From positions 744,001 through 808,000 of the forward strand of contig CAWFPS010000002.1 of the NCBI GenBank assembly GCA_963817905.1: a DNA stretch of 64,000 nt, written 5' to 3'. A program made the position numbers and the translations under genes. This DNA comes from VRUE01 sp963817905. GTDB lineage: Bacteria > Actinomycetota > Thermoleophilia > Solirubrobacterales > 70-9. Of this stretch, positions 42,537 to 51,757 are shown piece after piece. The stretch's first letter is position 1, and each line of letters begins with the position of its first letter. Under the pieces are notes generated by a model, which saw only the letters and a list, made by a program, of their open reading frames with translations, was not told the origin of the DNA and searched no databases.

Positions 42537-44987
42537 TCAGCGGTTCCCGTCCAGAGCTTCGCGCACCGCCCGGCGCAGGCCGTCGGGCTTGAAGGGCTTT
42601 TGCAGGTGGGGCTGGTCGGCTGCTTTTCCGTAGCGCTCGCGGGCTGAGCTTGCGTAACCGGACATGAAGAGGACCTTGAGGCTGGGGCTCTCGGCCGTGA
42701 GCGCCTCGGCGAGCTCGTAGCCGTTCATCGTCGGCATCACCAGGTCGGTGAGGAGGAGGTCGATCGGACCCTCTTGGGCTCGGGCGAGGTCGATCGCCTC
42801 CTCGCCGTCGCTGGCCACGAGCACCTCGTAGCCGGCGTCGCGCAGGACGCGGGAGATCACCCGGCGCAGGGCCTCCTGGTCGTCGGCGAGCAGGATCGTC
42901 TCGTTGCCGCCCGCATCGGAGCGGTCCTTCGTCTTGGCTGCCGCGGGCCGGTCGGGTGCGGCGGCAACGGGAAGCAGGATCGAGAAGGTCGTTCCCTCGC
43001 CCAGCGTGCTGCGCACCGAGAGCTTTCCGCCGAGCTGGGAGACGATGCCGTGGCTGGTGGAGAGTCCCAGGCCGGTTCCCTTGCCCACCTCCTTGGTGGA
43101 GAAGAAAGGCTCGAAGATCCGCTCTACCTGCTCGGGCTCGATGCCGGTTCCCGTGTCGCTCACCTCGACCCGGACGAACGGTCCCGGCTCGACCTCGGGC
43201 GCGCCCTGGGGAGGCTCGTCCAGCACGACCGCCTCGCTGGCGATCGTCAGCCTGCCCCCGGTCGGCATCGCGTCGCGGGCGTTGACGACAAGGTTCATCA
43301 ATACCTGCTGGAGCTGGTTCGGATCCGCGCTCACCTGCGCCCGCCCCGTGTCGAGCGCGAGCGCGAGCTCGATGTCGGAGCCGATCAGCCGCGAGAGCAT
43401 GCTGGCGCTGCCGCCCAGCAGCTCGTCTATGTCGAGCCGCTCGGCATCGGCCGGCGAGCTGCGCCCGAAGGCGAGCAGCTGCGCGGTCAGTGCGGCCGCT
43501 TGCTCGGCGGCAGCGGAGATCTCGCTGAGCAGTTCCCGGTCTTCCTCGCCGGCGTCGTGCAGCTCGAGCAGCTGTGCTCCGCTGGCGATCACCGTGAGCA
43601 GGTTGTTGAAGTCATGCGCCACGCCGCCGGCGAGGCGGCCGATCGCCTCCATCTTCTGGGCCTGGCGCAGCTCGTCGGTTCGTTCGGCGAGCTCTGCCGC
43701 GGCCTCGATGCGCTCGCTGATGTCGCGCACGATCGAGGAGGCTCCGACGATCTCGCCCGTCTCGCCGAACACCGGCGAGATCGTCAGCGAGGCGGGGAAG
43801 CGCGTGCCGTCGCGGCGTACCCGCACCGTCTCGGTGCTCTCCACCCGCTCGCCGGCCGCCAGCCGCCGCAGGGTCGAGTGCAACTCCTCGCGGCGTTCTT
43901 CGGGGACGATCAAATCGACCTCGTGCCCGATCGCCTCGGCGGCCGAGTAGCCGTAGAGGCGCTCAGCGGCGGAGTTCCAGCCGGTGATCGTGCCGTCCAG
44001 GTTCTTGGTCAGGATCGCGTCGTCGGAGGACTCGACCACAGCGCCGTAAAGCGCGATCCGTTTGCCGAGGGCGCGCTCGATCTCGTCGTGGCTGGCGGCG
44101 TCTTCGGAGACTCCGAGGTTGACGAGGCGAAGCCCCAGCACCAGGGACACCACCGCGGCGGCGGCGATCACCGGCCCGATCACCTGCACCGTGCCGCTCA
44201 GCTCCAGCGAGGCGTAGGCGCCGATGAAGACCAGCAGCGGGATCGCGATCGCGGTGGGGAGGAGGACCCGTACCTGGCGGCGGGCGGCGCTCGAGCCCGA
44301 GGCCGTCTCGAGCAGCGCGGGCCCCAGGCAGGCGGCGGCCAGCGCCGCCCCGGCCAGCGCCAGCGCCAGGGCGGTCGGGACCGAGAGGCCGCCGGAGCCG
44401 AGCTGGTCCGAGTTGAAGGTGGGGGTGATCTGCAGCGCCCGCCCGGCCAGCCCGAGCAGGCCGATCGCCATCACCCCGCAGGCGGCGAGGCCGGCGCCGG
44501 TCCTGTTCCAGCGGCTCCAGCCGGCGGCGATGCCGAGCTCGGCCGCAGCCAGTACCGCGAGGGCTATGCCGGTCTGAAGTGAGGGACGGCCGGCGTGGGC
44601 CTGGAGCTCCTCGCCGACCGAGCCTGGCCAGAGCAGGGCATCCAGGCCGGAGTCGACGCCGCTCAGGTTCTCCAGCATCGCCACCAGGCCGATCGCCAGC
44701 GCCAGTGCGGCGATCGCGATCAGAACTGGACGCGCCGCGCCCTCGGCCCCGAAGCGCCACCAGACCGGCACCCAGATCGAGGCGAGCAGGCAGCCGGCCG
44801 CGCTCCAGGGGACCATGGCGCTGTCGCCCGAGGCGAACTTCGGCACGGCGCCGAGGTTGAGGGCCCAGCCCAGGAGCACGGTCGCGGCGACCGCGGCAGC
44901 AGCGGCTGCTGTGGCGAGCACAAAGGCTGACAAGCCGGGTGCGGGGCGCCCGGTCAGGCTTTCCTCCTCGACCCCGATCACCTCCAA
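42537..44987 (-). CDS. Membrane-bound PAS hybrid histidine kinase
   Basis: An 816-residue sensor. Residues about 20-290 hold seven to eight membrane helices. A PAS domain follows (about 312-430: AVVESSDDAILTKNLDGTIT, GWNSAAERLYGYSA, then VGASSIVRDISERIE). The phosphoacceptor is His458 in LAGGVAHDFNNLL. The ATP domain has NLVVNARDAMPTGG, VSDTGTGIEPE and GKGTGLGLSTSHGIV. The C-terminal receiver (about 695-812) has LADDQEALRR, acceptor Asp in LLLTDLVMPTMNG and LQKPFKPDGL. The phosphorelay partner is not adjacent. It follows the tRNA-Trp-like gene and points towards it. Confidence 0.9.
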   Translation of the reverse strand: MEVIGVEEESLTGRPAPGLSAFVLATAAAAAAVAATVLLGWALNLGAVPKFASGDSAMVPWSAAGCLLASIWVPVWWRFGAEGAARPVLIAIAALALAIGLVAMLENLSGVDSGLDALLWPGSVGEELQAHAGRPSLQTGIALAVLAAAELGIAAGWSRWNRTGAGLAACGVMAIGLLGLAGRALQITPTFNSDQLGSGGLSVPTALALALAGAALAAACLGPALLETASGSSAARRQVRVLLPTAIAIPLLVFIGAYASLELSGTVQVIGPVIAAAAVVSLVLGLRLVNLGVSEDAASHDEIERALGKRIALYGAVVESSDDAILTKNLDGTITGWNSAAERLYGYSAAEAIGHEVDLIVPEERREELHSTLRRLAAGERVESTETVRVRRDGTRFPASLTISPVFGETGEIVGASSIVRDISERIEAAAELAERTDELRQAQKMEAIGRLAGGVAHDFNNLLTVIASGAQLLELHDAGEEDRELLSEISAAAEQAAALTAQLLAFGRSSPADAERLDIDELLGGSASMLSRLIGSDIELALALDTGRAQVSADPNQLQQVLMNLVVNARDAMPTGGRLTIASEAVVLDEPPQGAPEVEPGPFVRVEVSDTGTGIEPEQVERIFEPFFSTKEVGKGTGLGLSTSHGIVSQLGGKLSVRSTLGEGTTFSILLPVAAAPDRPAAAKTKDRSDAGGNETILLADDQEALRRVISRVLRDAGYEVLVASDGEEAIDLARAQEGPIDLLLTDLVMPTMNGYELAEALTAESPSLKVLFMSGYASSARERYGKAADQPHLQKPFKPDGLRRAVREALDGNR

Positions 44988-45077
44988 AAATGGCGGGACC
45001 GAGGCTGAGTATATGCCCGGTATTCAGTCGATACCGGATTGATACCCAAATCAGGCTGCGCTGGCCGAGCGGGCGGG

Positions 45078-45677
45078 CTAGAGCCCGCCTGGGTGGCGGG
45101 CGGCGAAGCGGTTGCCGTCGACCACGGCCCGGTGCCAGCGCGGGCCGCTGACGCCGGGCGGGTCGCTGCGGGTGTCGAAGCGCAGGCCGGCGATCGTCAT
45201 GTAGACGTGCTCGGCGTTGGCGTAGACGGTGATCCAGCGCCCGGACCCGCGCTCGCCCCAGTAGGCGAGCTGGCCGGAGACCATCGTCCGGTCGAGCAGG
45301 CCGGCGGCGTGGAGGACGTAGCTGACCGCGCCCGAGCAGTCATAGCCGCGGGAGAGGAAGCTGGCGTGGCCGCCGCCCCAGACGTAGGGTCGGCCGCGCA
45401 GCTGGTTGGCGGCGGCGATTGCCCGGCGCACCACGAGGGGCGCACCCGGCGGCGCCGTCGCTTGGCCGCCCGCGAGGCCGGCGCCGCAGTTGGCGCTGGT
45501 CCGGATAGTGCCCGGCGGGGTCGGCATGCAGCCGGCGCCCCAGGGGACCTGTTCGGCGCCTGCCGTGGCCGTCGCCAGCGCGAAGCAGGCGAGCAGGGTT
45601 GCAAGCGTTGCCGCGAGCTTTGGTCCGGTGGTGCGCACCGCGAGCGAGGGTAGCCGCAAACGGCTGGAAATGCCCAC
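45078..45677 (-). CDS. Secreted NlpC/P60-like cysteine peptidase
   Basis: A 199-residue protein with a signal segment (LAATLATLLACFALATATAGA) and a C-terminal NlpC/P60-like fold: AAANQLRGRPYVWGGGHASF, catalytic Cys in GYDCSGAVSYVLHAAGLL, and His in NAEHVYMTIAGLRFDT. Such enzymes cut peptidoglycan peptides. The distance between Cys and His is short, and the last catalytic residue is not obvious, so activity is not certain. It lies five bases after the stop of the propeller lipoprotein gene, in the same direction. Confidence 0.8.
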   Translation of the reverse strand: MGISSRLRLPSLAVRTTGPKLAATLATLLACFALATATAGAEQVPWGAGCMPTPPGTIRTSANCGAGLAGGQATAPPGAPLVVRRAIAAANQLRGRPYVWGGGHASFLSRGYDCSGAVSYVLHAAGLLDRTMVSGQLAYWGERGSGRWITVYANAEHVYMTIAGLRFDTRSDPPGVSGPRWHRAVVDGNRFAARHPGGL

Positions 45678-45682
45678 CTTGC

Positions 45683-46897
45683 TCAGCGGCGGGTCGGCTG
45701 CAGGCCGATCAAATCGAAGTAGCCGATCAGGTAGAGGCGGCGGCCGTCAGAAACCATCGGCGTGTAGCCGGCCTGTTTGATTTCGAAGGTCTTGCTGTGG
45801 CTGCGGACGTCGATGCCGATCGTCTTGTCGGTCTTGAAGCTGGAGACGTAGACGGTGCGGCCGATCACGGTCGCGGTGCCCGGGACCGCACCGCCTACGT
45901 CGTAGCGCCAGCGCGGCTTGCCGCTGCGGGCGTCGAGGGCGTAGAAGTGCTCGTCGTAGGAGCCGATGTAGACGCTCGGCGGAGTTCCCGGCACCTCGGC
46001 GACGGCGGGGGAGCCGTAGATGAAGTTGTTGGTGGGGAAGGCCCACTCGACCTTGCCGGTCGCCTCATCGAAGGCGTAGACGGTGCCGTCGTCGCGGCCG
46101 GCGTAGACGCGGCCGAAGGCGATCGCGGGGGAGGAGAAGAAGCCGCCCTCGCCGAAGGGCGGCACCTTCGAGGTGTTGGTGCGCCAGAGCAGCTTGCCGC
46201 TCTTGGCGTCGAGGCTGAACATGCCGCTCTCGTAGTCGGCGACGAAGATCCGGCCGTCGTGGAAGCTGGGGCTGGCTTTGATCGCCCCGGGCGAGTTGAA
46301 CTGCCAGAGCACTTTGCCGTCGGCGGCGCGCACGGCGACGACGTTGCTCGAGTCGGTGCCGAGGTAGAGCGTGCCGCCGACCGCGACCGGCGAGGATTCG
46401 AGGTGGCCGGGGAGCTTGCGGGTCCAGGCCGTCTTGCCGCTCTCGGCGTCGACCGCGACCAGGTTCCCGTCGACGTCGGCAAAGAAGACCTTGCCCTGGT
46501 GGTAGGTCGGTGCGGTCACGTCGGTGGGGGTGCCCGAGTCCTCCGGGTTGGGGTTGAGTTCCCAGAGCACCTTGCGGTCGCGCAGCCGCACCGCCTTGGC
46601 GTTGCCGTACTTGTTGACCACGTAGGCGACCCCGCCGGCGACCGCGGGCGGAAACTCGATCAGCGCGTGCGTGTCGATCGACCAGGCCTGGCGCAGCGGC
46701 GGGTCGATGGCTCGCCGTTGCGCCCCCGGCAGGTACTGGGTCCGCTCCGGCACCCGCCCGAAGAGCGGCCAGGAGACCAGCGGCACCTCGTCGGCCGACG
46801 ACTCCCCTCCACTGCTCGAGCCCCCGCAGCCACCAAGCGCCGCGGCCGCGGCGGAGACGAGCAAGACCAGGAGACATATGGCGAGTCGAGAGCGCAT
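45683..46897 (-). CDS. PQQ-type beta-propeller lipoprotein
   Basis: From ATG 46897 the protein has a lipoprotein signal (LAICLLVLLVSAAAAALGGC), a Ser/Gly linker, and seven or eight PQQ-like blades: AVDAESGKTAWTRKL, AVRAADGKVLWQFN, SLDAKSGKLLWRTN, AFDEATGKVEWAFP and ALDARSGKPRWRYDV. It resembles BamB-like or PQQ-binding-like scaffold proteins; enzyme residues of PQQ dehydrogenases are absent. It is probably an extracellular or cell-surface scaffold and is co-transcribed with the NlpC/P60-like gene. Confidence 0.85.
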   Translation of the reverse strand: MRSRLAICLLVLLVSAAAAALGGCGGSSSGGESSADEVPLVSWPLFGRVPERTQYLPGAQRRAIDPPLRQAWSIDTHALIEFPPAVAGGVAYVVNKYGNAKAVRLRDRKVLWELNPNPEDSGTPTDVTAPTYHQGKVFFADVDGNLVAVDAESGKTAWTRKLPGHLESSPVAVGGTLYLGTDSSNVVAVRAADGKVLWQFNSPGAIKASPSFHDGRIFVADYESGMFSLDAKSGKLLWRTNTSKVPPFGEGGFFSSPAIAFGRVYAGRDDGTVYAFDEATGKVEWAFPTNNFIYGSPAVAEVPGTPPSVYIGSYDEHFYALDARSGKPRWRYDVGGAVPGTATVIGRTVYVSSFKTDKTIGIDVRSHSKTFEIKQAGYTPMVSDGRRLYLIGYFDLIGLQPTRR

Positions 46898-46959
46898 CGG
46901 CTGCATCCTCATCGGCCGCCCGGCCACGGCCTTGAGCCACCGCAACGACCCGAGGCGAA

Positions 46960-47030
46960 AGCGGCGGACGAGAATCGAACTCGCGTCATCAGCTTGGAAG
47001 GCTGAGGCTCTACCGTTGAGCTACCGCCGC
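46960..47030 (-). tRNA. tRNA-Gly (TCC)
   Basis: Read on the minus strand: acceptor GCGGCGG/CCGCCGC, D-arm GCTC...GAGC, anticodon arm TCAGC-CTTCCAA-GCTGA (anticodon TCC), T-arm GCGAG-TTCGATT-CTCGT. Confidence 0.95.
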
Positions 47031-47060
47031 GCGAAGATCCGTCAGAATGTAAATCAGCCA

Positions 47061-47134
47061 CGGGGAGTGGCGCAGTCTGGTAGCGCACTCGGCTGGGGGC
47101 CGAGCGGTCGCAGGTTCAAATCCTGTCTCCCCGA
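47061..47134 (+). tRNA. tRNA-Pro (GGG)
   Basis: Acceptor CGGGGAG/CTCCCCG, anticodon arm CTCGG-CTGGGGG-CCGAG (anticodon GGG), T-arm GCAGG-TTCAAAT-CCTGT. Mobile and decayed genes start directly after it. Confidence 0.95.
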
Positions 47135-47465
47135 TACGAGCAGCAGGCCCGTCAAATCGCGACAAACCGCGACACGATGGGCGAGGCTCCGGCAACGGAG
47201 CCAGTGAGCATTTCTGCGTCGTAGGCGTCGATCCGGCGCCTCGGAGCGCAGCGTGAGGGCAACCCGTAGCGAACCCGTAGCAGGATCGGCGTTTTCGGAC
47301 CCCCGGTTACGGCCAGCCAAAAGCACCGACTACACGATGAGCCGTCATGCAAGCAGTCAACCCGCCACGCCGGACCGACGCCAAGGTGAGCCGTTGCGCG
47401 ATCTCGAAAATCGTGGGCGGGAACGAGGCATGATCGTGCGCCGAATTGTCTGCAATGCTCGCCCG
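47135..47465. other. Gene-poor stretch after tRNA-Pro
   Basis: No supported gene. The short direct repeat CGCGACAAACCGCGACA lies at about 47157-47174. Minus-strand frames here are short and run on into the tRNA. It is the likely left edge of the second mobile region. A promoter-like TGCAATGCT at about 47452 precedes the toxin start and recurs at about 55000. Confidence 0.4.
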
Positions 47466-47882
47466 ATGGCGGGGACGCAAGCGGTCTGCTATCGCGACGG
47501 GCACGGAGCCGAACCGGTCGACCAGTTCATCGAGGCTCTTCCCGCCAAGCGCGCCGCGAAGATCGATGACTACATCGAGGAGCACCTGAACGGGCGAGCG
47601 CTCGATGCTCCGCCGCCGGAGTTCCCAATCAGCTCGCAGATCGAGGGCGAACTGCGCGAGTTGAGGATCAGGTTCGCGAATACGCGCTACCGAATCCTCT
47701 ACCAGCGATCCGGGAGCCTGATTGTCTTGCTCCACGCCTTCGAGAAGAACACAGGGGCGGTGCCCGCCTCCGAGAAGACCATGGCGAAGCGGAGGATGAT
47801 CGACTTCAAGCGGCGCATGGACGCGGAGCCAAGGACCCCTCCGCGGGCCGCAGGCAAGGATGCGCCCTCGCGTCGTTCTTGA
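47466..47882 (+). CDS. RelE/HigB-like toxin (phage Gp49-type)
   Basis: From ATG 47466 it encodes 138 residues. The core is VDQFIEALPAKRAAKIDDYIE, PISSQIEGELRELRIRF, TRYRILYQRSGSLIVLLHAF, FKRRMDAEPR, the order seen in Gp49/HigB-type mRNA interferases. These toxins usually precede their antitoxin gene, as here: the Xre-family gene starts 13 bases after the stop. A broken copy of this toxin lies at 57089. The Pro/Arg-rich C-terminal 25 residues are extra. Confidence 0.85.
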   Translation: MAGTQAVCYRDGHGAEPVDQFIEALPAKRAAKIDDYIEEHLNGRALDAPPPEFPISSQIEGELRELRIRFANTRYRILYQRSGSLIVLLHAFEKNTGAVPASEKTMAKRRMIDFKRRMDAEPRTPPRAAGKDAPSRRS

Positions 47883-47895
47883 TTCATTTATCTAT

Positions 47896-48306
47896 ATGGA
47901 TAAACTAGTTCGCATGAATGCGAAGAAGAACGGCAGTGTCAGCCCTCGAGGTAGGGCGGTCGCCGAGGCAGCACGGGATCGCGCTCGACGCAGCGAGGGG
48001 TATCGGGGGGCCCGCGGCGAGTACGCGGAGATCCGCGAGCTGCGCGAGCGGAACTGGATCGCCGCCCATATCCGCGAGCGGCGGTACGAGCTCGACCTGA
48101 CCCAGAGAGAGGTCGCCGATAGGGCGGGAACCTCTCATTCCTTCATTTCGAAGGTGGAGGGCGGCGATCACATGCCGACGATCCCCGTGCTGAAGCGAAT
48201 CCTCGCCGTTCTGGACGAGGAGCTACTGATCGGCATCGAGCGTCAGGTACCCGACGAGGAGCCTGAGCGCGAGTTGGCGCCTGCGCCAGAGCTTGCCGCT
48301 GCCTGA
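47896..48306 (+). CDS. Xre-family HigA-like antitoxin
   Basis: The start ATG 47896 or 47914. After a basic N-terminus it carries a clear HTH_3 domain: RRYELDLTQREVADRAGTSH then SFISKVEGGDHMPTIPVLKR, with ILAVLDEELLIGIE. The acidic C-terminal tail is low-complexity. It pairs with the toxin just upstream and probably represses the operon. A piece of a second copy lies inverted at 57391-57472. The recurring element R1 follows 30 bases after the stop. Confidence 0.85.
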   Translation: MDKLVRMNAKKNGSVSPRGRAVAEAARDRARRSEGYRGARGEYAEIRELRERNWIAAHIRERRYELDLTQREVADRAGTSHSFISKVEGGDHMPTIPVLKRILAVLDEELLIGIERQVPDEEPERELAPAPELAAA

Positions 48307-48336
48307 TGCAGCGCCCGGAGGCTCAGCAGCGCCTCA

Positions 48337-48365
48337 TGGTTCAAATACCGTCCGGTTAGGCCGAT
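48337..48365 (+). repeat. Recurring cassette-boundary element R1
   Basis: TGGTTCAAATACCG then TCCGGTTAGGCCGAT. A hairpin GAGGC...GCCTC (48318-48335) lies just upstream, after the antitoxin stop. Confidence 0.8.
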
Positions 48366-48374
48366 GATGTGATG

Positions 48375-49311
48375 TGTCGCGACATCGGAGACAGATGTCG
48401 CGGGGACATCGTAGACACCTCAGCTCCCTCCGATCGGCTGGTAGTCGCGGCTCGGATCGAGGGTGAGTTGCCTGATCAACTCGCCCGTTCGGGCGTCGAG
48501 CACGCGGATGTCGCGATCGGCGACGAGCAGCTTGATCGGCTTGCCCTTGTGGGCGCGACCGAGGCCGATGTGGTGCAGCTTTGAGTCGTGGCGCAAGGTG
48601 ACCGTTCCCACGGAGTCGACCTTGCCGCAGGTCTGGGGGTGGTAGGGACGCGAGTTCTTGGCAGCGATGCCGAGGCGCTCCATCTCGAACTGCAGGAGCA
48701 CCTTGCCCCCACGAGGGCGGGCGGTGAACACGGCGCCGTTGTCGCAAAGCAAGGACGCCGGCGCCCGCCGGCGAGCCGCCAGTGAATGATGTCTGCCTGC
48801 CACGTCTCGTTGGGAAGATCGGCTTCGAAGCGGATCAGCGAGCTGCGCGGACGCTTTTGCGGCTGCGGGACGACCAGCCCCTCGCGGCGCAGGATCCGCC
48901 AGATCGTCGCGACCGAGGGAACGCGATCAGTCCCTTCCCGGGCGAGGTGGTGGGCGATCGTCTCAGCGCCGCAGTCGTGTCCCTGCGAGAGCAGCTGCTC
49001 TCGCAGGGACACGACTGCCCGCACCACCTCCTCGGGCGTGCGGTTGGGACTTGAGCGCGGCGCCCTGGAGCGTGGCTCCAGGGCCTCATACCCGCCTTCT
49101 CGGTAGCGGGCGAGCAGCTTGTAGATCCAGCTGCGATGCACGCCGTGGGCCTTCGCCAGCTCTGAGACCGAGCGGCCTTCGACCAGATGCGCCTCGACCA
49201 GGTACCGCGCCTTTGCCACAGGAGATCTCCCTTCGTTGGGTGTCTCCTATGTCTCGACACAGGTGTCGCCTATCTACTGACACCAGACACTGTCTCCCCG
49301 ATGTCGCAGAC
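48375..49311 (-). mobile_element. IS481-type element, degenerate
   Basis: The left end TGTCGCGACATCGG, AGACAG matches the right end read inward from about 49311 (CTGCGACATCGGGG, AGACAG). Inside is a transposase gene with deletions. It sits immediately after R1. Confidence 0.7.
48420..49219 (-). pseudogene. IS481-family transposase, broken
   Basis: The minus strand starts MAKARYLVEAHLVEGRSVSE with two HTH units (LAKAHGVHRSWIYKLLARY; TIWRILRREGLVVPQP), then NETWQADIIHWRLA with the first catalytic Asp. The next about 40 residues are deleted and the frame shifts to ASLLCDNGAVFTARPRGG (second Asp) and NSRPYHPQTCGKVDS. The third catalytic Glu region is gone, replaced by GTVTLRHDSKLHHIGLGR, which is the IS481-type C-terminal part. 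It is inactive. Confidence 0.85.
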
Positions 49312-49449
49312 GAAAGATTTGGTCTGATAACTCAATCAGGCCGTGGTCACGGCATCTGTTGCGCGATGGCGAGCGCGTCGGTGCGACCGGCGAGCCACTC
49401 CTGCGCCGCCGGTACCTGTCAACGAAAATGAGACACCCGTCGTTCGAAT

Positions 49450-50454
49450 TTAGTGAGCAACCTCCTCTGATTCGGGCTTGTTGATCCACGCTGCCGTCGG
49501 CAGCGTGGGCGGCGTCGGCGCCCCGCGCACGAAGCGCTCGGGGTTGGCGGCGTAGGCGGCGGTGAGGACGGCCTGGCGGGCGGCGCGGGCCTTCTTGGCT
49601 TTGCCGTGGTGGACGGTCGCCGGCGTCATCAGGCCGATGCCGGAGTGGCGATGGTCGTGGTTGTACCAGCGAAAGAAGAAGCGGCAGAACTCCCGCGCCT
49701 GCTCGATCGAGTCAAAGCGGGCGGGGAAGGCCGGCCGGTACTTCAGGGTGCGGAACTGCGCCTCGGAGTAGGGGTTGTCGTTTGAGGTGTAGGGGCGGCT
49801 GTGGGTCTTGGTGACGCCGAGGTCGGCGAGCAGGAAGGCGACCGGCTTGGAGCGCATCGAGGTGCCGCGGTCGGCGTGCAGGGTGAGCCGCCCGCGGCCG
49901 ATCGCCTGCTGCTCGGCCGATTGGGAGATCAGCGCTTCGGCCACGGAGGCCGACTCGCGCTCCTGCACGGTCCAGCCGACGACGTAGCGGCTGAAGACGT
50001 CGAGGATCACGTAGAGGTGGTAGCAGCGCCACTTCGCCGGGCCCTTGAGCTTGGAGATATCCCAGCTCCAAAGCTCGTTGGGGCGCTTCGCGAGCAGCTC
50101 GGGCTTCTCGTAGGGCGGGTGGGTGAGCTGGTCGCGGCGCTCGCGCACCTCGCCGCTCTCGTCCAGCAGCCGATACATGGTCCGCTCCGAGCACAGGTAG
50201 GCGCCCTCGTCGAGCAGCGTCGCCCACACCGCGGCGGGCGAGGAGTCGAGGAAGCGCTCGTCGTGCAGCTTGGCCAGGACGGCCTCGCGCTCGGCCTCGC
50301 TCAGCGCCCGTGCCGGGCGGGGCCGCGGCTTCCTTGGCCGCGGCTCGGGCGGGCGCCGGCGACGGTAGATCGTCGCCGGCGATGCCCCCAGCGCCCGGCA
50401 GGCCGGACGCGTGCCGATGATCGGTGTCAGCTCCTCGACAGTCGCCTCGATCAT
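49450..50454 (-). CDS. IS3-family transposase OrfB
   Basis: A 334-residue DDE transposase from ATG 50454, overlapping the orfA stop (ATGA). It has PACRALGASPATIYRRRRPP, an HTH_21-type region (SSPAAVWATLLDEGAYLCSE, then RTMYRLL), and the catalytic residues: Asp in ELWSWDISKLKG, Asp in RLTLHADRGTSMRS and Glu in NPYSEAQFRTLKYRP. The C-terminal NHDHRHSGIGLMTPATVHHG is intact. It is a full-length OrfB that could still be active if OrfA is supplied. Confidence 0.93.
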   Translation of the reverse strand: MIEATVEELTPIIGTRPACRALGASPATIYRRRRPPEPRPRKPRPRPARALSEAEREAVLAKLHDERFLDSSPAAVWATLLDEGAYLCSERTMYRLLDESGEVRERRDQLTHPPYEKPELLAKRPNELWSWDISKLKGPAKWRCYHLYVILDVFSRYVVGWTVQERESASVAEALISQSAEQQAIGRGRLTLHADRGTSMRSKPVAFLLADLGVTKTHSRPYTSNDNPYSEAQFRTLKYRPAFPARFDSIEQAREFCRFFFRWYNHDHRHSGIGLMTPATVHHGKAKKARAARQAVLTAAYAANPERFVRGAPTPPTLPTAAWINKPESEEVAH

Positions 50455-50937
50455 CGCTCGGTGCTCTCTTCGGCGCTCTCGGTCCCGAGCAGGTCCTCCA
50501 AGAGCGCTGAGACGTTTCCCTGCACCTCGATCACCTTGCGCGCCTTGGCCAGCTCGGCCTCGGCGCGCTCGGCGCGGCGGCGCAGCTCGGCGTTCTCCTT
50601 CTCGATCGGGTCGGCTCCCTTGCGGCCGCGCTTGCGCCCCAGCTCTCCTGCATCGCGCTGGCGGCGCCAGCTCGAAGAGGTGCGAGGAGTAGAGGCCCTC
50701 GCGGCGCAGCAGGGCACCGAGCTCTCCGGGCTTCTTGCAGGCGTCGGCCTGCTTGAGGACCTTCAACTTGTACTCGGCGGTGAAAGACCGGCGCTTGGGG
50801 CGCTCGGTCAGCTCGGGGTCGGGGACCGCCTCCGGCGCGGCGCTCCCGCCGGCCGCTTCACTTCTCTCGCCTTCGGCTCGCTCCGTTTCGCGGCCGGCGG
50901 CTTCGTCTCGGTTGATCAACGACATCACGTGCTCCAA
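50451..50937 (-). pseudogene. IS3-family OrfA, frameshifted
   Basis: It opens with a leader (MEHVMSLINRDEAAGRETER), then the HTH RRSFTAEYKLKVLKQADACK and REGLYSSHLFEL. There a one-base shift near 50668 moves the rest (WRRQRDAGELGRKRG, ENAELRRRAERAEAELAKAR, a leucine-zipper-like coil) into another frame that ends at 50451. OrfA binds the IS ends; the shift should disable it unless it is a sequencing error. Confidence 0.8.
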
Positions 50938-50994
50938 TCACGCCCTCGGGGTTCAGTAATTCCCGAATCATGCGTGTCTCACGTGACGTTGGCA

Positions 50995-51568
50995 GAGAGG
51001 GCGCAGGGTCAATCCAGGCAGCAATCGCGAGCATGTCTTCGAGGCGCGCCGGAGCGTCTTGGTCGAGCAGCGAGTCGTGGTGGGCTACGCGGTTGCGGAA
51101 GCGCTACACGCGGCGCATGCGAGCACTGAGGTCCTTACGGGTCAATGCTTCATGCGGAAACGCAGCGCGGAGTCGATGTCTCCACAGCTCCTCGTAGCGA
51201 CGGCCGAACAGTCCGGCCCAGAAGGCAAAGGAGACCCCTGCGACGACACGTCCCCGCGTGACGAGCTTGCCGCGCTCGAGGCGCTCGATTGCGACGATCA
51301 CCTGCTTGATTCCGTCGGGCTGGAGGATCTCGAAGTCCAGCAGCCAGGTGTCCTTGATCGGCGCCTGTGGCTGGCCCTTGCCGAGCACGCCGTCGATCGC
51401 GTTGCGCAGGAGAACCTCGAAGCGGTGAATCAAGCCGAACGATGCGACGGAGAGGTCGGCATGCCACTCGTACGGCGCTACCGCCCGCGCGTGATCTCCG
51501 TTAGCGGCGTCGAGAAACCGTGCGTAGCGCGGCTCGGATAGCCAGGCGCGTGCTTGCCGCTCCTCCAT
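50995..51568 (-). pseudogene. Abi-family protein, copy 1 (nonsense codon, 3' end cut by IS3)
   Basis: From ATG 51568: RQARAWLSEPRYARFLDAAN, APYEWHADLSVASFGLIHRF, EVLLRNAIDGVLGKGQ, TRGRVVAGVSFAFWAGLFGR, YEELWRHRLRAAFPHEALT, then TAG at 51104-51106 where copy 2 has Gln. Past it the frame reads RFRNRVAHHDSLLDQDAPAR to the IS edge. The RNxxxH motif near the end (RNRVAHHD) and the LLRNAID helix match Abi-like proteins linked to phage abortive infection, which carry an RxxxxH HEPN-like site. Confidence 0.75.
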
Positions 51569-51640
51569 GGTCGCGCTACGCTATTCCAGACGCCCCGGTC
51601 CCGCCTAGGACTCCTTGGAGTTATGCGGCCGGGGCTTTGT

Positions 51641-51757
51641 CGTCCCGAGACCGTTGAGGAGGTCATCGCCGAGACCGCGGATCAGCCGCTCAGCGGCGAT
51701 GAGTTCCTCGGCGCCCTGGATCGTCTCAGCGCGGCATCTTCTCAGCAGGTCGATTGA
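51641..51757 (+). pseudogene. Antitoxin fragment, copy 1
   Basis: Only the C-terminal part remains: RPETVEEVIAETADQPLSGD, EFLGALDRLSAASSQQVD then stop. It matches the intact antitoxin at 57658-57876. The N-terminal half is replaced by the sequence upstream of the Abi-like gene. Confidence 0.8.

Larger units (their letters stand above)
49417..50994 (-). mobile_element. IS3-family element
   Basis: Terminal inverted repeats: TGTCAACG...ATGAGACACCCG at 49417 and, read inward from 50994, TGCCAACG...GTGAGACACGC. Contains orfA and orfB on the minus strand. It truncates the Abi-like gene beside 50995. Confidence 0.88.

Noticed and set aside
47054..47326. Minus-strand frame containing GRQDLNLRPLGPQPSALPDC
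   Set aside because: This is the translation of the tRNA-Pro gene, a well-known false protein.
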